Part shown: positions 11,301 to 20,135 of the stretch, one piece after another
Numbering within the stretch: the first letter of the stretch is position 1
Layout: each line of letters begins with the position of its first letter
Source of the DNA: Phocaeicola plebeius DSM 17135
Lineage (GTDB): Bacteria > Bacteroidota > Bacteroidia > Bacteroidales > Bacteroidaceae
Assembly (NCBI RefSeq): GCF_000187895.1
Contig: NZ_DS990122.1
Span: 272,216-336,215, forward strand
Direction of reading: 5' to 3'
Length of the DNA stretch: 64,000 nucleotides
Notes under the pieces: model-generated
The model's database searches: none
Told to the model about the DNA's origin: nothing
Seen by the model: the letters and a program-made list of their open reading frames with translations, nothing else
Program-made: the position numbers and the translations under genes

Positions 11301-11571
11301 AAAAGCACTCGAAATTACGCATAATCGTTTCCGGGTTTGCAGACTGATGGCATACGCTGCATCCCATCTGTATGACCCGAAAACAGCTGCAGAGGCCTGG
11401 AAGGATTTATGGAGCAAACTGGAACATACTCCGGCACCGGAATTCAAGATAGAAAAAGTGCTTCCTCCAGAAGTTCCGGCAACTATGGATGAATGTAAGA
11501 CAATCAGCACCAATGATGCTGCTTTGTGGAGTCTGGATGCGATTTATATGCAGGAGGTAATTCCGCAGTAA
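8314..11571 (+). CDS. YetA/PcRGLX-like protein, candidate exo-rhamnogalacturonan lyase (PL26-related)
   Basis: The protein has 1085 residues with a signal peptide (about 1-19, TMNA). Residues about 25-230 look like a concanavalin-like laminin-G module (VRYYIDGKLLVDF, GWFGFRTT). A segment beginning WIGKVPEQARPISFGVPF with AYWPDGSVKWAG is typical of the N-terminal RIFT-barrel domain of YetA/PcRGLX proteins. A beta-sandwich and a long alpha/alpha toroid follow (WNYGDLMHAYDP, GGYAWDNTELASN, HVSHWG-like NVSHWG). The family includes exo-acting rhamnogalacturonan lyases, which fits the neighbouring PL11, GH105 and CE12 domains. The family call is good; activity on RG-I is inferred from family and context. 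Confidence 0.75.
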   Translation: MKKLWLIGLLMYSPFTMNAQSGTTSGLDKSHFSKYWKVESESPDYKVSFSGDTCEILSPKGLTLWRKEKMSGNVTIEYDACVAVEGKPGDRLSDLNCFWMASDPKASDIWKRMNWRNGVFVNCYSLQLYYLGYGGNYNSTTRFRRYDGNEAAVTDEKVRPAILKEYKDQDNLLTANKWYHIKIQNTDNRVRYYIDGKLLVDFYDPSPLTSGWFGFRTTLSRTRITNFKYSIEKEKATEAPLHWIGKVPEQARPISFGVPFKQGKVKSGTPLCVQTENGELVEADTWTTAYWPDGSVKWAGMAAVIPGNTRSVKVIPSSKKKKTTNTEEIHVTESDNQLTIATGKITAFIPKSGTCILDSLLYGNVKVGGKADLIASTQDSPSREDATEIHYQSFNSLIKKAVIEQQGKIRTTIKLEGVQQGKDGREWLPFTLRMYFYAGNEQIKMVHSFIYDGDQNKDFIRSLGVRFQVPMREDLYNRHVAFACADGGVWSEPVKPLVGRRILTLDKDQSWQKQQMEGKRIPEYQRFDAKNRSLIDNWAAWDNFRLSQLTDNSFSIRKRATEDSPWIGTFTGTQAGGYAFAGDVSGGIGVALQDFWQAYPSTLEVQHARSQEASLIVWLWSPESEAMDLRHYDKVAHDLIASYEDVQEGMSTPYGIARTHTLTVVPQAAYPGKAGIAETAQILSEAAPLMCTPEYLHACRAFGIWSLPDRSNAQRSKVEDRLNAYIDLYQNAIAQHKWYGFWNYGDLMHAYDPIRHSWRYDVGGYAWDNTELASNMWLWYNFLRTGRQDIWKMAEAITRHTAEVDVYHIGPNAGLGSRHNVSHWGCGAKEARISQAAWNRFYYYLTTDERAGDLMKEVTDADQKLYTLDPMRLAEPKSQFPCSAPARLRIGPDWLAYAGNWMTEWERTQNTKYRDKIITGMKSIAALKNGLFTGNMALGYDPATGVISYEGDPNKQNTNHLMTIMGGFEIMNEMQEMIQVPEFNKVWLEHARDYKQKALEITHNRFRVCRLMAYAASHLYDPKTAAEAWKDLWSKLEHTPAPEFKIEKVLPPEVPATMDECKTISTNDAALWSLDAIYMQEVIPQ

Positions 11572-11590
11572 CACCATATTAATAGATAAT

Positions 11591-11637
11591 AAAAACGGCT
11601 TTAAATGACAGGAAAACATCATTTAAAGCCGTTTTTT
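11591..11637. terminator. Bidirectional intrinsic terminator
   Basis: AAAAACGGCTTTAAATGA pairs with TCATTTAAAGCCGTTTTTT, with an A run on one side and a T run on the other. It can therefore end both the lyase gene (+) and the convergent GH42 gene (-). Confidence 0.85.
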
Positions 11638-11658
11638 ACATTCTATATTTTCTCTCTT

Positions 11659-13740
11659 CTAAAATTTGAAGACCAATACACCGGCTGTAGCAATATTAGG
11701 AGTACCAATCAACACTTTTGCTCCTTGAGGAAGTGCAAACTGATAAGGCTGGTCACTATAGTTTAGCACTATACCTAATCCGTTACGGTATTCCATTGTC
11801 ACACCGTAAGGTAAATTCATTACTTCGATTTGCAGACGACTATACAACTTATCCAAAACCTGACGCTCCAAAGCCCCGTCTGAACTGTCTACTCCGATAT
11901 AAGTCACAGACCCCTTTCCTAATTTACGGAAAGTAACCGCAGGTTTTCCTTCATAAAATTCATTCGTATAAGTAGCCCAAACCTCATTGGAAGCACTGGG
12001 TTGCAAAATCTCTCCCCAAGTATTCCAAGTATAGATTTTTCCATCCATCTTTACTTGTCCTGGATCTTGAGGCAACAACAAATCATAAAACTCCATGTGA
12101 TTTCCAGTCAACTCATCAATCATTGAACCAAAAGGAGCCTCCGGTAAACGTCCAAAACGGTCTTTCTGTGCGGTACGGCAAGTCAGCACCAAGTTTCCTC
12201 CTTCTTCCACATATTTTTTCCACCTTGCTACCAGTTCTTTATCGGCCAACTGATATGCCGGAACTATCATCACCGGATATTGTGAGAAATCTTTCTCTTC
12301 AGAAATAAAATCTACAGGAGCTGCATAAGACTTAAGTGTACGATAATATTTATCTACATGAGCAAAAGTATTCCATGTTGCATTCTGTTTCTGACGATCA
12401 ATGCTCCAATAATTTTCCGGATTCCATAAAATAGCTGTCTTCCGTTTCAGATAGGTTTCCGGTTTATCTTCCTTCGGGCGATAATCTTTTCTCAAAGAAC
12501 GGATTTCTTTCATAAACTGTTCATACTCTCGTCCGCCTGGTGTCACAGTTACACCGTCTGTGCCCACAATACCATAATGGTACTGTTCAGTTCCATACAA
12601 AGGCTGACGATAGCGATACGTACAGATAAAATCAGAGCCTCCGGCAAATACACTCCATAACCACAAACGGACAGCACCTGGCAAGGGTTGAGGGTTGATA
12701 CTTCCCCAGTTTACCTGTCCCGGCTGCAACTCCATTACCCCGTAAGTACCGTCTACCGGACGGAAAAAATCATTTGCCATGGCAATCCGTAAAGGATTTC
12801 CCACACGATATCCTCTACGACCGATACCTTCATTGTCACCATATACCATATAGCGGGTATAGCTGACAAAATCCAGGTCCTTGCTACCTCCAATATGTCC
12901 TTTATCATAATCTGGAATATAATTGGTAGTCACCCACTGGTTCTTGGCATATTTCTTGATTAACCTGCATTGTTCATTCAAGAAATCATTAGTCTGCTTG
13001 GCTGCAAACCGACGATAATCCAGAATCTGATGATGATTCATAAATATCTGGGCAGTTTTAGGTAAGGTGATTTCCTCAAACCGAGAATAGACTTCACTCC
13101 AGAAGGCAGTGCCCCAGGCTGCATTCAGTTCCTGAATATTGTGATGGTATTTTTCTTTCAAGAATTCCCGGAAAGCTTCTTCTGCTGCCTGATTATAATC
13201 AAATTGTACAGTAGGCTCATTATCCAACTGCCAGCCAATTATGCGCGAATCCTTTCCATAATGGCGGGCCAGTTCTTCAATCATACGATAAGCGAGTTTC
13301 CGGTAAACAGGAGAAGCAAAAGAAGCATGCTGGCGTGCCCCATGATCTTGCACAGTGCCATCTTCGGACTTCAGCAAAATCTCCGGATATTTACGGCTTA
13401 ACCATACAGGAGGAGTAGCTGTAGAAGTGCACATCACGACCTTCAAATCATATTTGGCCGCCAAGGCAACTGCCCGGTCCAGCCAAGAAAAATCATATAC
13501 CCCCTCCTGTGGCTCAAGCTGCGCCCAAGCGAATTCTGCAAAATGAGTAAATTCAAATCCTAGTTCATGCATCTGTTTCAGGTCGCGTTCCCATTGACTT
13601 TCATCCCAATGTTCCGGATAATAATAAGCTCCTGTCAAGGTCAAATCTTTGTCATTAAACCAGGTATGCTGAGCAAAAACTCCCCCATAGAACAAGCACC
13701 CGCATACCATTGCAAGCAAACGTTTTTTCATCGTATTCAA
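11659..13740 (-). CDS. GH42 beta-galactosidase, secreted
   Basis: The 693-residue protein has a signal peptide (about 1-23, GGVFAQ). The TIM barrel begins GAYYYPEHWDESQWERDL, a hallmark of GH42. The acid/base is probably E175 (WQLDNEP) and the nucleophile E337 (VMELQPG). A trimerization-type domain follows (VMIVPAYQLADKELVARW) with a C-terminal small beta domain, so the length is normal. It hydrolyses terminal beta-galactosides. In this locus it likely works on beta-1,4-galactan or galacto-oligosaccharide side chains of RG-I. It is the only complete enzyme gene of the locus on the minus strand and has its own promoter. Confidence 0.92.
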   Translation of the reverse strand: MNTMKKRLLAMVCGCLFYGGVFAQHTWFNDKDLTLTGAYYYPEHWDESQWERDLKQMHELGFEFTHFAEFAWAQLEPQEGVYDFSWLDRAVALAAKYDLKVVMCTSTATPPVWLSRKYPEILLKSEDGTVQDHGARQHASFASPVYRKLAYRMIEELARHYGKDSRIIGWQLDNEPTVQFDYNQAAEEAFREFLKEKYHHNIQELNAAWGTAFWSEVYSRFEEITLPKTAQIFMNHHQILDYRRFAAKQTNDFLNEQCRLIKKYAKNQWVTTNYIPDYDKGHIGGSKDLDFVSYTRYMVYGDNEGIGRRGYRVGNPLRIAMANDFFRPVDGTYGVMELQPGQVNWGSINPQPLPGAVRLWLWSVFAGGSDFICTYRYRQPLYGTEQYHYGIVGTDGVTVTPGGREYEQFMKEIRSLRKDYRPKEDKPETYLKRKTAILWNPENYWSIDRQKQNATWNTFAHVDKYYRTLKSYAAPVDFISEEKDFSQYPVMIVPAYQLADKELVARWKKYVEEGGNLVLTCRTAQKDRFGRLPEAPFGSMIDELTGNHMEFYDLLLPQDPGQVKMDGKIYTWNTWGEILQPSASNEVWATYTNEFYEGKPAVTFRKLGKGSVTYIGVDSSDGALERQVLDKLYSRLQIEVMNLPYGVTMEYRNGLGIVLNYSDQPYQFALPQGAKVLIGTPNIATAGVLVFKF

Positions 13741-13768
13741 GTATTAGTTTTGAAATGTATTACTCTTG

Positions 13769-13776
13769 CAAAGGTA
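13769..13776 (-). promoter_or_regulatory. -7 promoter box of the GH42 gene
   Basis: On the minus strand this reads TACCTTTGC, about 30 bp upstream of the GH42 start. It fits the Bacteroidota -7 consensus. Confidence 0.65.
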
Positions 13777-13826
13777 GAAGGAAATCACAATCAGCCTGCA
13801 TGATAGCTCATTTTTTTCAGGAAAGT

Positions 13827-13859
13827 GTATGATAATCGAGGAACATGTATAATAATCCA
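13827..13859 (+). promoter_or_regulatory. Direct repeat, candidate activator site in the divergent PUL promoter region
   Basis: GTATGATAATC (13827-13837) and GTATAATAATC (13847-13857) differ at one base and are 20 bp apart, about two helical turns. The second copy lies inside the 17-bp element shared with 8239-8255. They sit between the GH42 promoter and the TAACTTTG box of the next operon, a logical place for a PUL activator to bind. Confidence 0.45.
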
Positions 13860-13882
13860 TGCTCCTTTCAATTCAAGATGCG

Positions 13883-13890
13883 TAACTTTG
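13883..13890 (+). promoter_or_regulatory. -7 promoter box of the GH28-PL11-GH105/CE12 operon
   Basis: TAACTTTGC lies 32 bp before the first gene of the operon and matches TAnnTTTG. The direct repeat at 13827-13859 begins 56 bp upstream. Confidence 0.6.
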
Positions 13891-13921
13891 CTGAAACAAG
13901 GACAACATTTTATCAAGAACT

Positions 13922-14545
13922 ATGAATTCACTGAAATCATTTGTGACTGGATTTTTTTTATGGAGCATTTTGGGGGGAATTTCTGCTCAAAACAAAGCAC
14001 TTTCTTTCTCTATGCCCGATGGTTCAGGTACACTCAGACTAGGCATTATTGAAAACGACTCAAGCCAATGGCTGGATGAGAAACAGACACAGCTGCATAT
14101 CGATTGCCATCCACTCAGTGATACAAAAGGATTCATTCTAGAAATCGAAAATAAGAGAGAAGATATCACATTGGGATGGGCTTTTGGAGGATGTGATGCG
14201 ACCACTCCAGAAACAGATATTGAACCTCAATATTGCAAAGACAATGTTTTCAATGTAGAAGGTACACAAGTTACAGTCTACCACGGAAAAGTTATGCAAC
14301 TAAAAGTGACCAATCTTATAGTTCCCTCAGCTTCTTCCATTCGTTTATCCGACGGACACAAGCAAGATACTCCGTTGGCACTTTTCACATCTGGAAAGAA
14401 AACGGATGCTCCCGTACTGGCAGCAACCTGCCTGATTCGTAAAGGAGAAAAAGTGTACTTCTGTGCATACAAGCAAAATGCAAAGGCCGACTATGCCGAC
14501 TACATGTTACCAGCATTGTTTTACCAAGAAAAGCAACAACCATGA
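13922..14545 (+). CDS. Secreted protein of unknown function, first gene of the RG-I enzyme operon
   Basis: The protein has 207 residues with a clear signal peptide (about 1-22, ILGGISAQ). The mature part is rich in beta-strand-like segments (GTLRLGIIEN, GFILEIENKREDITLGWAFGG, VFNVEGTQVTVYHG), suggesting a beta-sandwich. I see no catalytic motif and do not recognise the family with confidence; a resemblance to part of DUF4450 proteins is possible but weak. Its stop codon overlaps the GH28 start (ATGA), so the two are translationally coupled. A carbohydrate-binding or accessory role is plausible from context only. Confidence 0.75.
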   Translation: MNSLKSFVTGFFLWSILGGISAQNKALSFSMPDGSGTLRLGIIENDSSQWLDEKQTQLHIDCHPLSDTKGFILEIENKREDITLGWAFGGCDATTPETDIEPQYCKDNVFNVEGTQVTVYHGKVMQLKVTNLIVPSASSIRLSDGHKQDTPLALFTSGKKTDAPVLAATCLIRKGEKVYFCAYKQNAKADYADYMLPALFYQEKQQP

Positions 14546-15981
14546 ATAAGAAAATCATCATTTGCTTGTGGATTTTGTTTCTCTGTACAAACATACTGCA
14601 AGCAAAAATTTATAACGTAAAAGATTTCGGAGCCGTAGGCGACGGACAGCACATTGATTCTGAAGCCATCAATCAGGCTATCGTGCAAGCTGCCCGCGAA
14701 GGAGGGGGAACAATATATGTTCCTGCTGGAAAATATGCCTGTTATTCTATCCGACTTGCCAGCCAGATTCATCTGTATCTGGAACAAGGTGCTACAATTG
14801 TGGCTGCTTTCCCTACGGCCGAAAAGGGATATGACAAAGCAGAATCCAATCCCCATAACAGCTATCAAGACTTCGGACACAGTCACTGGAAGAATTCCCT
14901 TATCTGGGGAATTAACCTGGAAGATATTACAATCAGTGGTCCAGGAAAGATTGACGGAAAAGGATTGACACGCGAAGAAAGCCGACGCGACGGAGTAGGC
15001 AATAAAGCCATCAGTCTGAAAGAATGCAAGAATGTTACACTGAAAGATCTGTCTATGTTTCGCTGCGGTCACTTTGCCCTACTGGCTACTGGAGTAGACA
15101 ACTTGACCATCGATAACCTGAAAGTAGATACCAACCGTGACGGATTTGACATCGACTGTTGCAAAAATGTACGTATCAGCCGATGCAGCGTCAATACTCC
15201 ATGGGATGATGCTATTGTACTAAAATCATCTTATGCGTTAGGCTACTTTAAAGATACAGAAAACGTAACAATCTCCGACTGTTACGTCAGCGGATACGAT
15301 CGCGGAACTATGCTCAGCGGTACTTGGGAACTGGATGAGCCTCAGGCACCGGACCATGGCTACCGTACAGGACGTATCAAACTGGGTACAGAATCTAGTG
15401 GAGGATTTAAGAATATCACCGTAACCAACTGCATTTTCGAACATTGCAGGGGACTGGCTTTGGAAACGGTAGACGGAGGGCATCTGGAAGACATCGAAAT
15501 CAGCCATATCACCATGCGACACATTGTCAATGCCGGCATCTTTCTCCGTCTGGGGGCCCGTATGCGAAGCCCCGAAGGAACTCCAGCCGGAAGCATGAAG
15601 CGCATCCGTATCAGTCACATCAATGCATACGATGTAGATTCCCGTTATTCTTCCATTATCAGCGGTATCCCTAATGGGATTATAGAAGATGTTACCTTCG
15701 ACCATATTCACTTGTATTATAAAGGAGGATATACAAAAGAAGATGGAAAAAGAGAGCTTCCGGAACAAGAAAAGGTATATCCTGAACCATGGATGTTCGG
15801 TACTATCCCGGCAAAAGGCTTCTACATTTCACATGCTAAGAATATCTCGTTTCATCATATCAATTTCTATTATGAGAAACCGGATGGACGTCCTTTATTC
15901 GTAACCAAAGATGTAGAAAACATCCGCTTTACAGATATTCGGGAGAATGGAGAAGACGTTTCAATCACAATAAATCAATAA
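14542..15981 (+). CDS. GH28 family polygalacturonase / rhamnogalacturonan galacturonohydrolase
   Basis: The 479-residue protein has a signal peptide (about 1-21, NILQA), then the Pectate_lyase_3 opening IYNVKDFGAVGDGQHIDSEAINQAI and a right-handed beta-helix. GH28 motifs are present as NRDGFDID (usual NTDG), PWDDAIVLKSS and GRIKLGTESSGG (the RIK substrate-binding strand). The G-H-G histidine motif of endo-enzymes appears to be replaced, as in many Bacteroides exo-type GH28 proteins. It probably removes galacturonic acid from RG-I oligosaccharides in the periplasm. It overlaps the upstream gene by 4 bp and lies 16 bp before PL11. Confidence 0.88.
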   Translation: MNKKIIICLWILFLCTNILQAKIYNVKDFGAVGDGQHIDSEAINQAIVQAAREGGGTIYVPAGKYACYSIRLASQIHLYLEQGATIVAAFPTAEKGYDKAESNPHNSYQDFGHSHWKNSLIWGINLEDITISGPGKIDGKGLTREESRRDGVGNKAISLKECKNVTLKDLSMFRCGHFALLATGVDNLTIDNLKVDTNRDGFDIDCCKNVRISRCSVNTPWDDAIVLKSSYALGYFKDTENVTISDCYVSGYDRGTMLSGTWELDEPQAPDHGYRTGRIKLGTESSGGFKNITVTNCIFEHCRGLALETVDGGHLEDIEISHITMRHIVNAGIFLRLGARMRSPEGTPAGSMKRIRISHINAYDVDSRYSSIISGIPNGIIEDVTFDHIHLYYKGGYTKEDGKRELPEQEKVYPEPWMFGTIPAKGFYISHAKNISFHHINFYYEKPDGRPLFVTKDVENIRFTDIRENGEDVSITINQ

Positions 15982-15997
15982 TCAAATATCACATAAA

Positions 15998-17935
15998 ATG
16001 AAGACACAAAGGAAATGGCTCATGGCATTGGCTGCCTGCAGCCTGGGAGTACTCAGCTCCGCACAAACGAATTATGATTTCAGTAAACTGCAGCGAGAAA
16101 AACTCGGAAGAGGAGTTGTCGCCGTCAGAGAGAATGCACAAAAAGTAGCAGTTTCATGGAGATACCTTTCTTCCGACCCAATGGAAACCGCATTCAATGT
16201 TTACCGGAACGGAAAAAAGATTGCACAAGTTCCAGCTGGAACAGGAACTTTTTATACAGACAATTATGCAGGAAACCAGAAGGCGGTCTATACAGTAAAA
16301 CCTGTAGTCAATGGAAAAGAGACTTCAAATGAAGGAAGCTATACCCTTCCGGGAAATGCTCCTTCAGGATACATTGACATTCCACTGGACAAACCCGCAG
16401 ACGGTGTCACACCTGCCGGAGAAAAATACAGCTACAGTCCCAACGATGCCTCCATCGGAGATGTAGATGGAGATGGAAACTATGAAATTATCCTGAAATG
16501 GGACCCATCAAACGCACACGACAATGCACACGATGGTTACACAGGAAACGTATATTTCGACTGCTACCGCTTGACCGGAGAAAAACTATGGCGCATTGAT
16601 ATGGGAAAGAACATACGTGCCGGTGCTCACTACACCCAGTTTATGGTATATGACCTGGATGGAGACGGAAAAGCTGAAATCGTGATGAAAACTTCCGACG
16701 GAACCATAGATGGAAAAGGAAAAGCAATCGGAGATGCCACGGCCGACTATCGTGAACCAGGAAATCCCAACCAGCCTAAAGGAGGAGATTTTCCTCCCAA
16801 TGACCCTCGAGGTAAAGGAAAACCTACAGACCCTCTTCGTAACCAGGGACGTATATTGACCGGAAATGAATACCTGACTGTCTTCAACGGACTGACAGGC
16901 GAAGCTATGCAAACCATTGACTATATTCCATTACGTGGCGATTTGAAAGGCTGGGGAGACGAGCGTGCCAACCGTAGTGACCGTTTTCTGGCATGCGTTG
17001 CTTACCTGGACGGAGTTCATCCTAGCGTAGTCATGTGCCGTGGATATTATACACGTACCGTACTGGCTGCATTCGACTGGAACGGAAAAGAACTGAAAAA
17101 CCGCTGGGTATTCGACAGCAACAACCCGGGATGTGAGAAATATGCCGGACAAGGCAACCATAACCTCCGTGTAGGAGATATTGATCAGGACGGATGCGAT
17201 GAAATCGTATATGGCTCTTGTACATTCGACCACGATGGAAAAGGACTTTATTCCACAGGAATGGGACACGGAGATGCCATGCACCTCACTCAATTTGATC
17301 CGGCTTCAGCCAGTCTGCAAGTATGGGCCTGCCATGAAAACCGGAAAGACGGTTCTTCATTCCGAGATGCAAAAACCGGAAAAGTATTGCTTCAATATCC
17401 CGACAAGACCGATGTAGGACGTTGTATGGCTGCCGAAATTGACCCGACAAGTCCCGGTGTAGAAATGTGGTCACTAGCCTCAGGAGGAATTCGTAACATC
17501 AAAGGAGAAGTAGTGGCAGAAAAAGTTCCCGGACTGTCTTACAACATGGCAGTATGGTGGGATGGCGACTTGCTCCGTGAACTGCTTGACAAAGGAAAAG
17601 TAAGCAAATACGACTGGAAAAACAAACGCTGCGACACAATCTTCACATTTGAAGGATGCGCATTTAACAATGGTACCAAATCTAATCCCTCACTTCAGGG
17701 CGACCTTATCGGTGACTGGAGAGAAGAGGTGCTGGTTCGTACCGAAGACAATAAGTCCCTCCGCTTGTACGTAACCACAATTCCTACTGAGTACCGCTTC
17801 CACACTTTCCTGGAAGACCCTGTATATAGAATCAGCATTGCTACACAGAACGTGGCTTACAACCAGCCTACCCAGCCTGGTTTCTATATCGGACCGGAAC
17901 TGAAAGGCACTTTCAGAGGATATACATTCAAATAA
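15998..17935 (+). CDS. PL11 rhamnogalacturonan lyase
   Basis: The 645-residue protein has a signal peptide ending SSAQ. An N-terminal fibronectin-like part (VSWRYLSSDPMETAFNVYRNGKKI) is followed by an eight-bladed propeller with repeated Ca-binding DxDxDG motifs (DVDGDGNYEIILKWDPS, DLDGDGKAEIVMKTSDGT, DIDQDGCDEIVYGS). This is the architecture and length of YesW/YesX-type PL11 enzymes, which cleave the rhamnose-galacturonate backbone of RG-I by beta-elimination using calcium. Its unsaturated products are substrates for the GH105 encoded next. It is the strongest single indicator that the locus targets RG-I. Confidence 0.93.
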   Translation: MKTQRKWLMALAACSLGVLSSAQTNYDFSKLQREKLGRGVVAVRENAQKVAVSWRYLSSDPMETAFNVYRNGKKIAQVPAGTGTFYTDNYAGNQKAVYTVKPVVNGKETSNEGSYTLPGNAPSGYIDIPLDKPADGVTPAGEKYSYSPNDASIGDVDGDGNYEIILKWDPSNAHDNAHDGYTGNVYFDCYRLTGEKLWRIDMGKNIRAGAHYTQFMVYDLDGDGKAEIVMKTSDGTIDGKGKAIGDATADYREPGNPNQPKGGDFPPNDPRGKGKPTDPLRNQGRILTGNEYLTVFNGLTGEAMQTIDYIPLRGDLKGWGDERANRSDRFLACVAYLDGVHPSVVMCRGYYTRTVLAAFDWNGKELKNRWVFDSNNPGCEKYAGQGNHNLRVGDIDQDGCDEIVYGSCTFDHDGKGLYSTGMGHGDAMHLTQFDPASASLQVWACHENRKDGSSFRDAKTGKVLLQYPDKTDVGRCMAAEIDPTSPGVEMWSLASGGIRNIKGEVVAEKVPGLSYNMAVWWDGDLLRELLDKGKVSKYDWKNKRCDTIFTFEGCAFNNGTKSNPSLQGDLIGDWREEVLVRTEDNKSLRLYVTTIPTEYRFHTFLEDPVYRISIATQNVAYNQPTQPGFYIGPELKGTFRGYTFK

Positions 17936-17965
17936 CCCATTACGCTTACATTTAAAACTAGTTAT

Positions 17966-20116
17966 ATGAATAAACTCGTCTTAAACTTCGCACTGCTGGC
18001 GGCTCTTTCTGCCGGTCTTAGTGCCCATGCACAAAAGAAAAAGGAAGTCATCAATGACTCCAATACTCCACTTCATCTTTTGCAGCCTGATTATCAGGTA
18101 GGATATGGTATTGTATCAGCAGAAGACATCAAGAAAGACATGGACCGTGTCTTGAGATACCTGGAAAGTAACACACCGACCAGAGTGGTTGACAAACGCA
18201 ACGGAAAAGTCATTACCGACTATGCGAACATGGATACCAATGCACAATTGGAAAGAGGTACTTTCCGTCTAGCCAGTTATGAATGGGGAGTTACTTATTC
18301 CGCCATGCTGGCTGCTGCAGAAGCTACGGGTGACGAAGCCTACAAAAAATATGTATACGACCGCTTCAAATTCTTATCAGAAGTAGCTCCTTACTTTAAG
18401 AAAGTATATGAAAAATACGGTACAACCGATGCACAGATGCTTCAGATTCTGACTCCTCACGCCTTGGATGATGCAGGAGCCGTATGTGCGGCAATGATGA
18501 AGGCACAGATGAAAGACAAAAGCCTGAAATTGCAGGACATGATTGACAATTACTTCCATTTCATCATGTACAAAGAGCATCGTCTGGCCGACGGAACATT
18601 TGCCCGTAACCGTCCTTACCACAACACATTGTGGTTAGACGACATGTTCATGGGCATCCCCTCTGTTGCTCTGATGGGACGCTATGCATCCGACCACAAT
18701 GACAAATATTATCAGGAAGCCGTACGCCAGATACTGCAGTTTGCAGAGCGCATGTTTGTTCCGGAAAAAGGCTTGTTCCGTCATGGATGGGTAGAAGGTA
18801 TGAAAGATCATCCGGCTTTCCACTGGGGACGTGCCAACGGATGGGCTATTCTTACTATGTGTGAAGTGCTGGATGTACTTCCGGCCGACTATCCCGGACG
18901 CGATAAAATTATCAGCCTGTTGCAGGCACACGTTCGCGGACTGGCTGCCTGTCAAAGCAAAGACGGTTTCTGGCACCAGTTGCTCGACCGCAATGATTCT
19001 TACCTGGAATCTTCTGCCACTGCCCTCTACGTATACTGCATGGCACATGCCATCAATAAAGGATGGATTGACGCCATGGCATACGGTCCGGTAGTGCAAC
19101 TGGGATGGCATGCCGTATCTTCTGCCATCAACGCCCAGGGACAGGTAGAAATGACCTGTGTAGGAACCGGTATGGGATATGACCCGGCATTCTATTACTA
19201 CCGCCCGGTAAATGTATATGCAGCCCACGGATATGGTCCTGTCATCTGGGCCGGAGCCGAAATGCTCAATTTACTGAAGCACCAGCATCCGCGTATGAAC
19301 GACAGCGCCGTACATTTCTATCCTACAGAACAGCAGACGAAAGAACCTATCTTCTTCTATTCTGAGCCGGGAAATCCACGTGAATTTGTAGCAGGAGTAA
19401 GCCGTATCAACGAAAAGAGTCCTGTCGCTTTCCTGATTGGAGACTCTACCGTAAAATGTGGAGCAGGCAACGGAGAAGATAACAAATGGGGATGGGGAAG
19501 CTATGTGCAAAACTATTTTGACACGACCCGCATCAGCATTGAAAACTGTGCATTGGGAGGAAGAAGCAGCCGTACTTATTTCACGGAAGGTCTTTGGAAC
19601 CGTGTACTTCCTGCTATCAAACCGGGTGATTATGTATTGATTGATTTCGGACACAACGACGGTGGCCCGATGAATACCGGACGTGCACGCGCTTCTTTGC
19701 CAGGCACTGGAGATGACTCTAAAAAAGTAGTCATGGAAAAAGACGGAAGCACAGAAGAAGTATACAGCTTCGGCCACTACATCCGTATGTATATCCGCCA
19801 GGCAAAAGCTAAAGGAGCAAAAGTCATCGTGATGTCACACACTCCGGGTAACCGCTGGACCGACAATCACATGAACCGCTGCGATAAGACTTACGGCAAA
19901 TGGTCAAAAGAAGTAGCAGAACAGGAAGGTGTAAGCTTTATTGACTTGAACGACCTGACTGCCAAGAAATTTGAAGCCATGGGAAAAGAAAAGACTGCCG
20001 CTTACTATGCAGACTCTGTACACAACACTCAGGAAGGTGCTGTATTGAATGCAGAATCAGTGGTAGAAGGTATCCGTTCGCTCCAGAACTGCGACCTGAA
20101 AGACTATCTGAAATAA
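17966..20116 (+). CDS. GH105 unsaturated rhamnogalacturonyl hydrolase fused to a CE12 acetylesterase
   Basis: This is a two-domain secreted protein of 716 residues (signal peptide about 1-22, SAHA). Residues about 50-440 form a GH105 alpha/alpha barrel with WLDDMFMG (catalytic Asp about 225-226) and HWGRANGW. Residues about 485-716 form an SGNH/CE12 rhamnogalacturonan acetylesterase with block I IGDST (Ser494), the block FGHNDGG and the C-terminal DSVH catalytic Asp/His. The fusion couples deacetylation of RG-I with removal of the unsaturated uronic acid left by PL11 and PL26-type lyases. It ends the operon ahead of a terminator. Confidence 0.93.
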   Translation: MNKLVLNFALLAALSAGLSAHAQKKKEVINDSNTPLHLLQPDYQVGYGIVSAEDIKKDMDRVLRYLESNTPTRVVDKRNGKVITDYANMDTNAQLERGTFRLASYEWGVTYSAMLAAAEATGDEAYKKYVYDRFKFLSEVAPYFKKVYEKYGTTDAQMLQILTPHALDDAGAVCAAMMKAQMKDKSLKLQDMIDNYFHFIMYKEHRLADGTFARNRPYHNTLWLDDMFMGIPSVALMGRYASDHNDKYYQEAVRQILQFAERMFVPEKGLFRHGWVEGMKDHPAFHWGRANGWAILTMCEVLDVLPADYPGRDKIISLLQAHVRGLAACQSKDGFWHQLLDRNDSYLESSATALYVYCMAHAINKGWIDAMAYGPVVQLGWHAVSSAINAQGQVEMTCVGTGMGYDPAFYYYRPVNVYAAHGYGPVIWAGAEMLNLLKHQHPRMNDSAVHFYPTEQQTKEPIFFYSEPGNPREFVAGVSRINEKSPVAFLIGDSTVKCGAGNGEDNKWGWGSYVQNYFDTTRISIENCALGGRSSRTYFTEGLWNRVLPAIKPGDYVLIDFGHNDGGPMNTGRARASLPGTGDDSKKVVMEKDGSTEEVYSFGHYIRMYIRQAKAKGAKVIVMSHTPGNRWTDNHMNRCDKTYGKWSKEVAEQEGVSFIDLNDLTAKKFEAMGKEKTAAYYADSVHNTQEGAVLNAESVVEGIRSLQNCDLKDYLK

Positions 20117-20135
20117 GCATTTACAGATAAAATCA

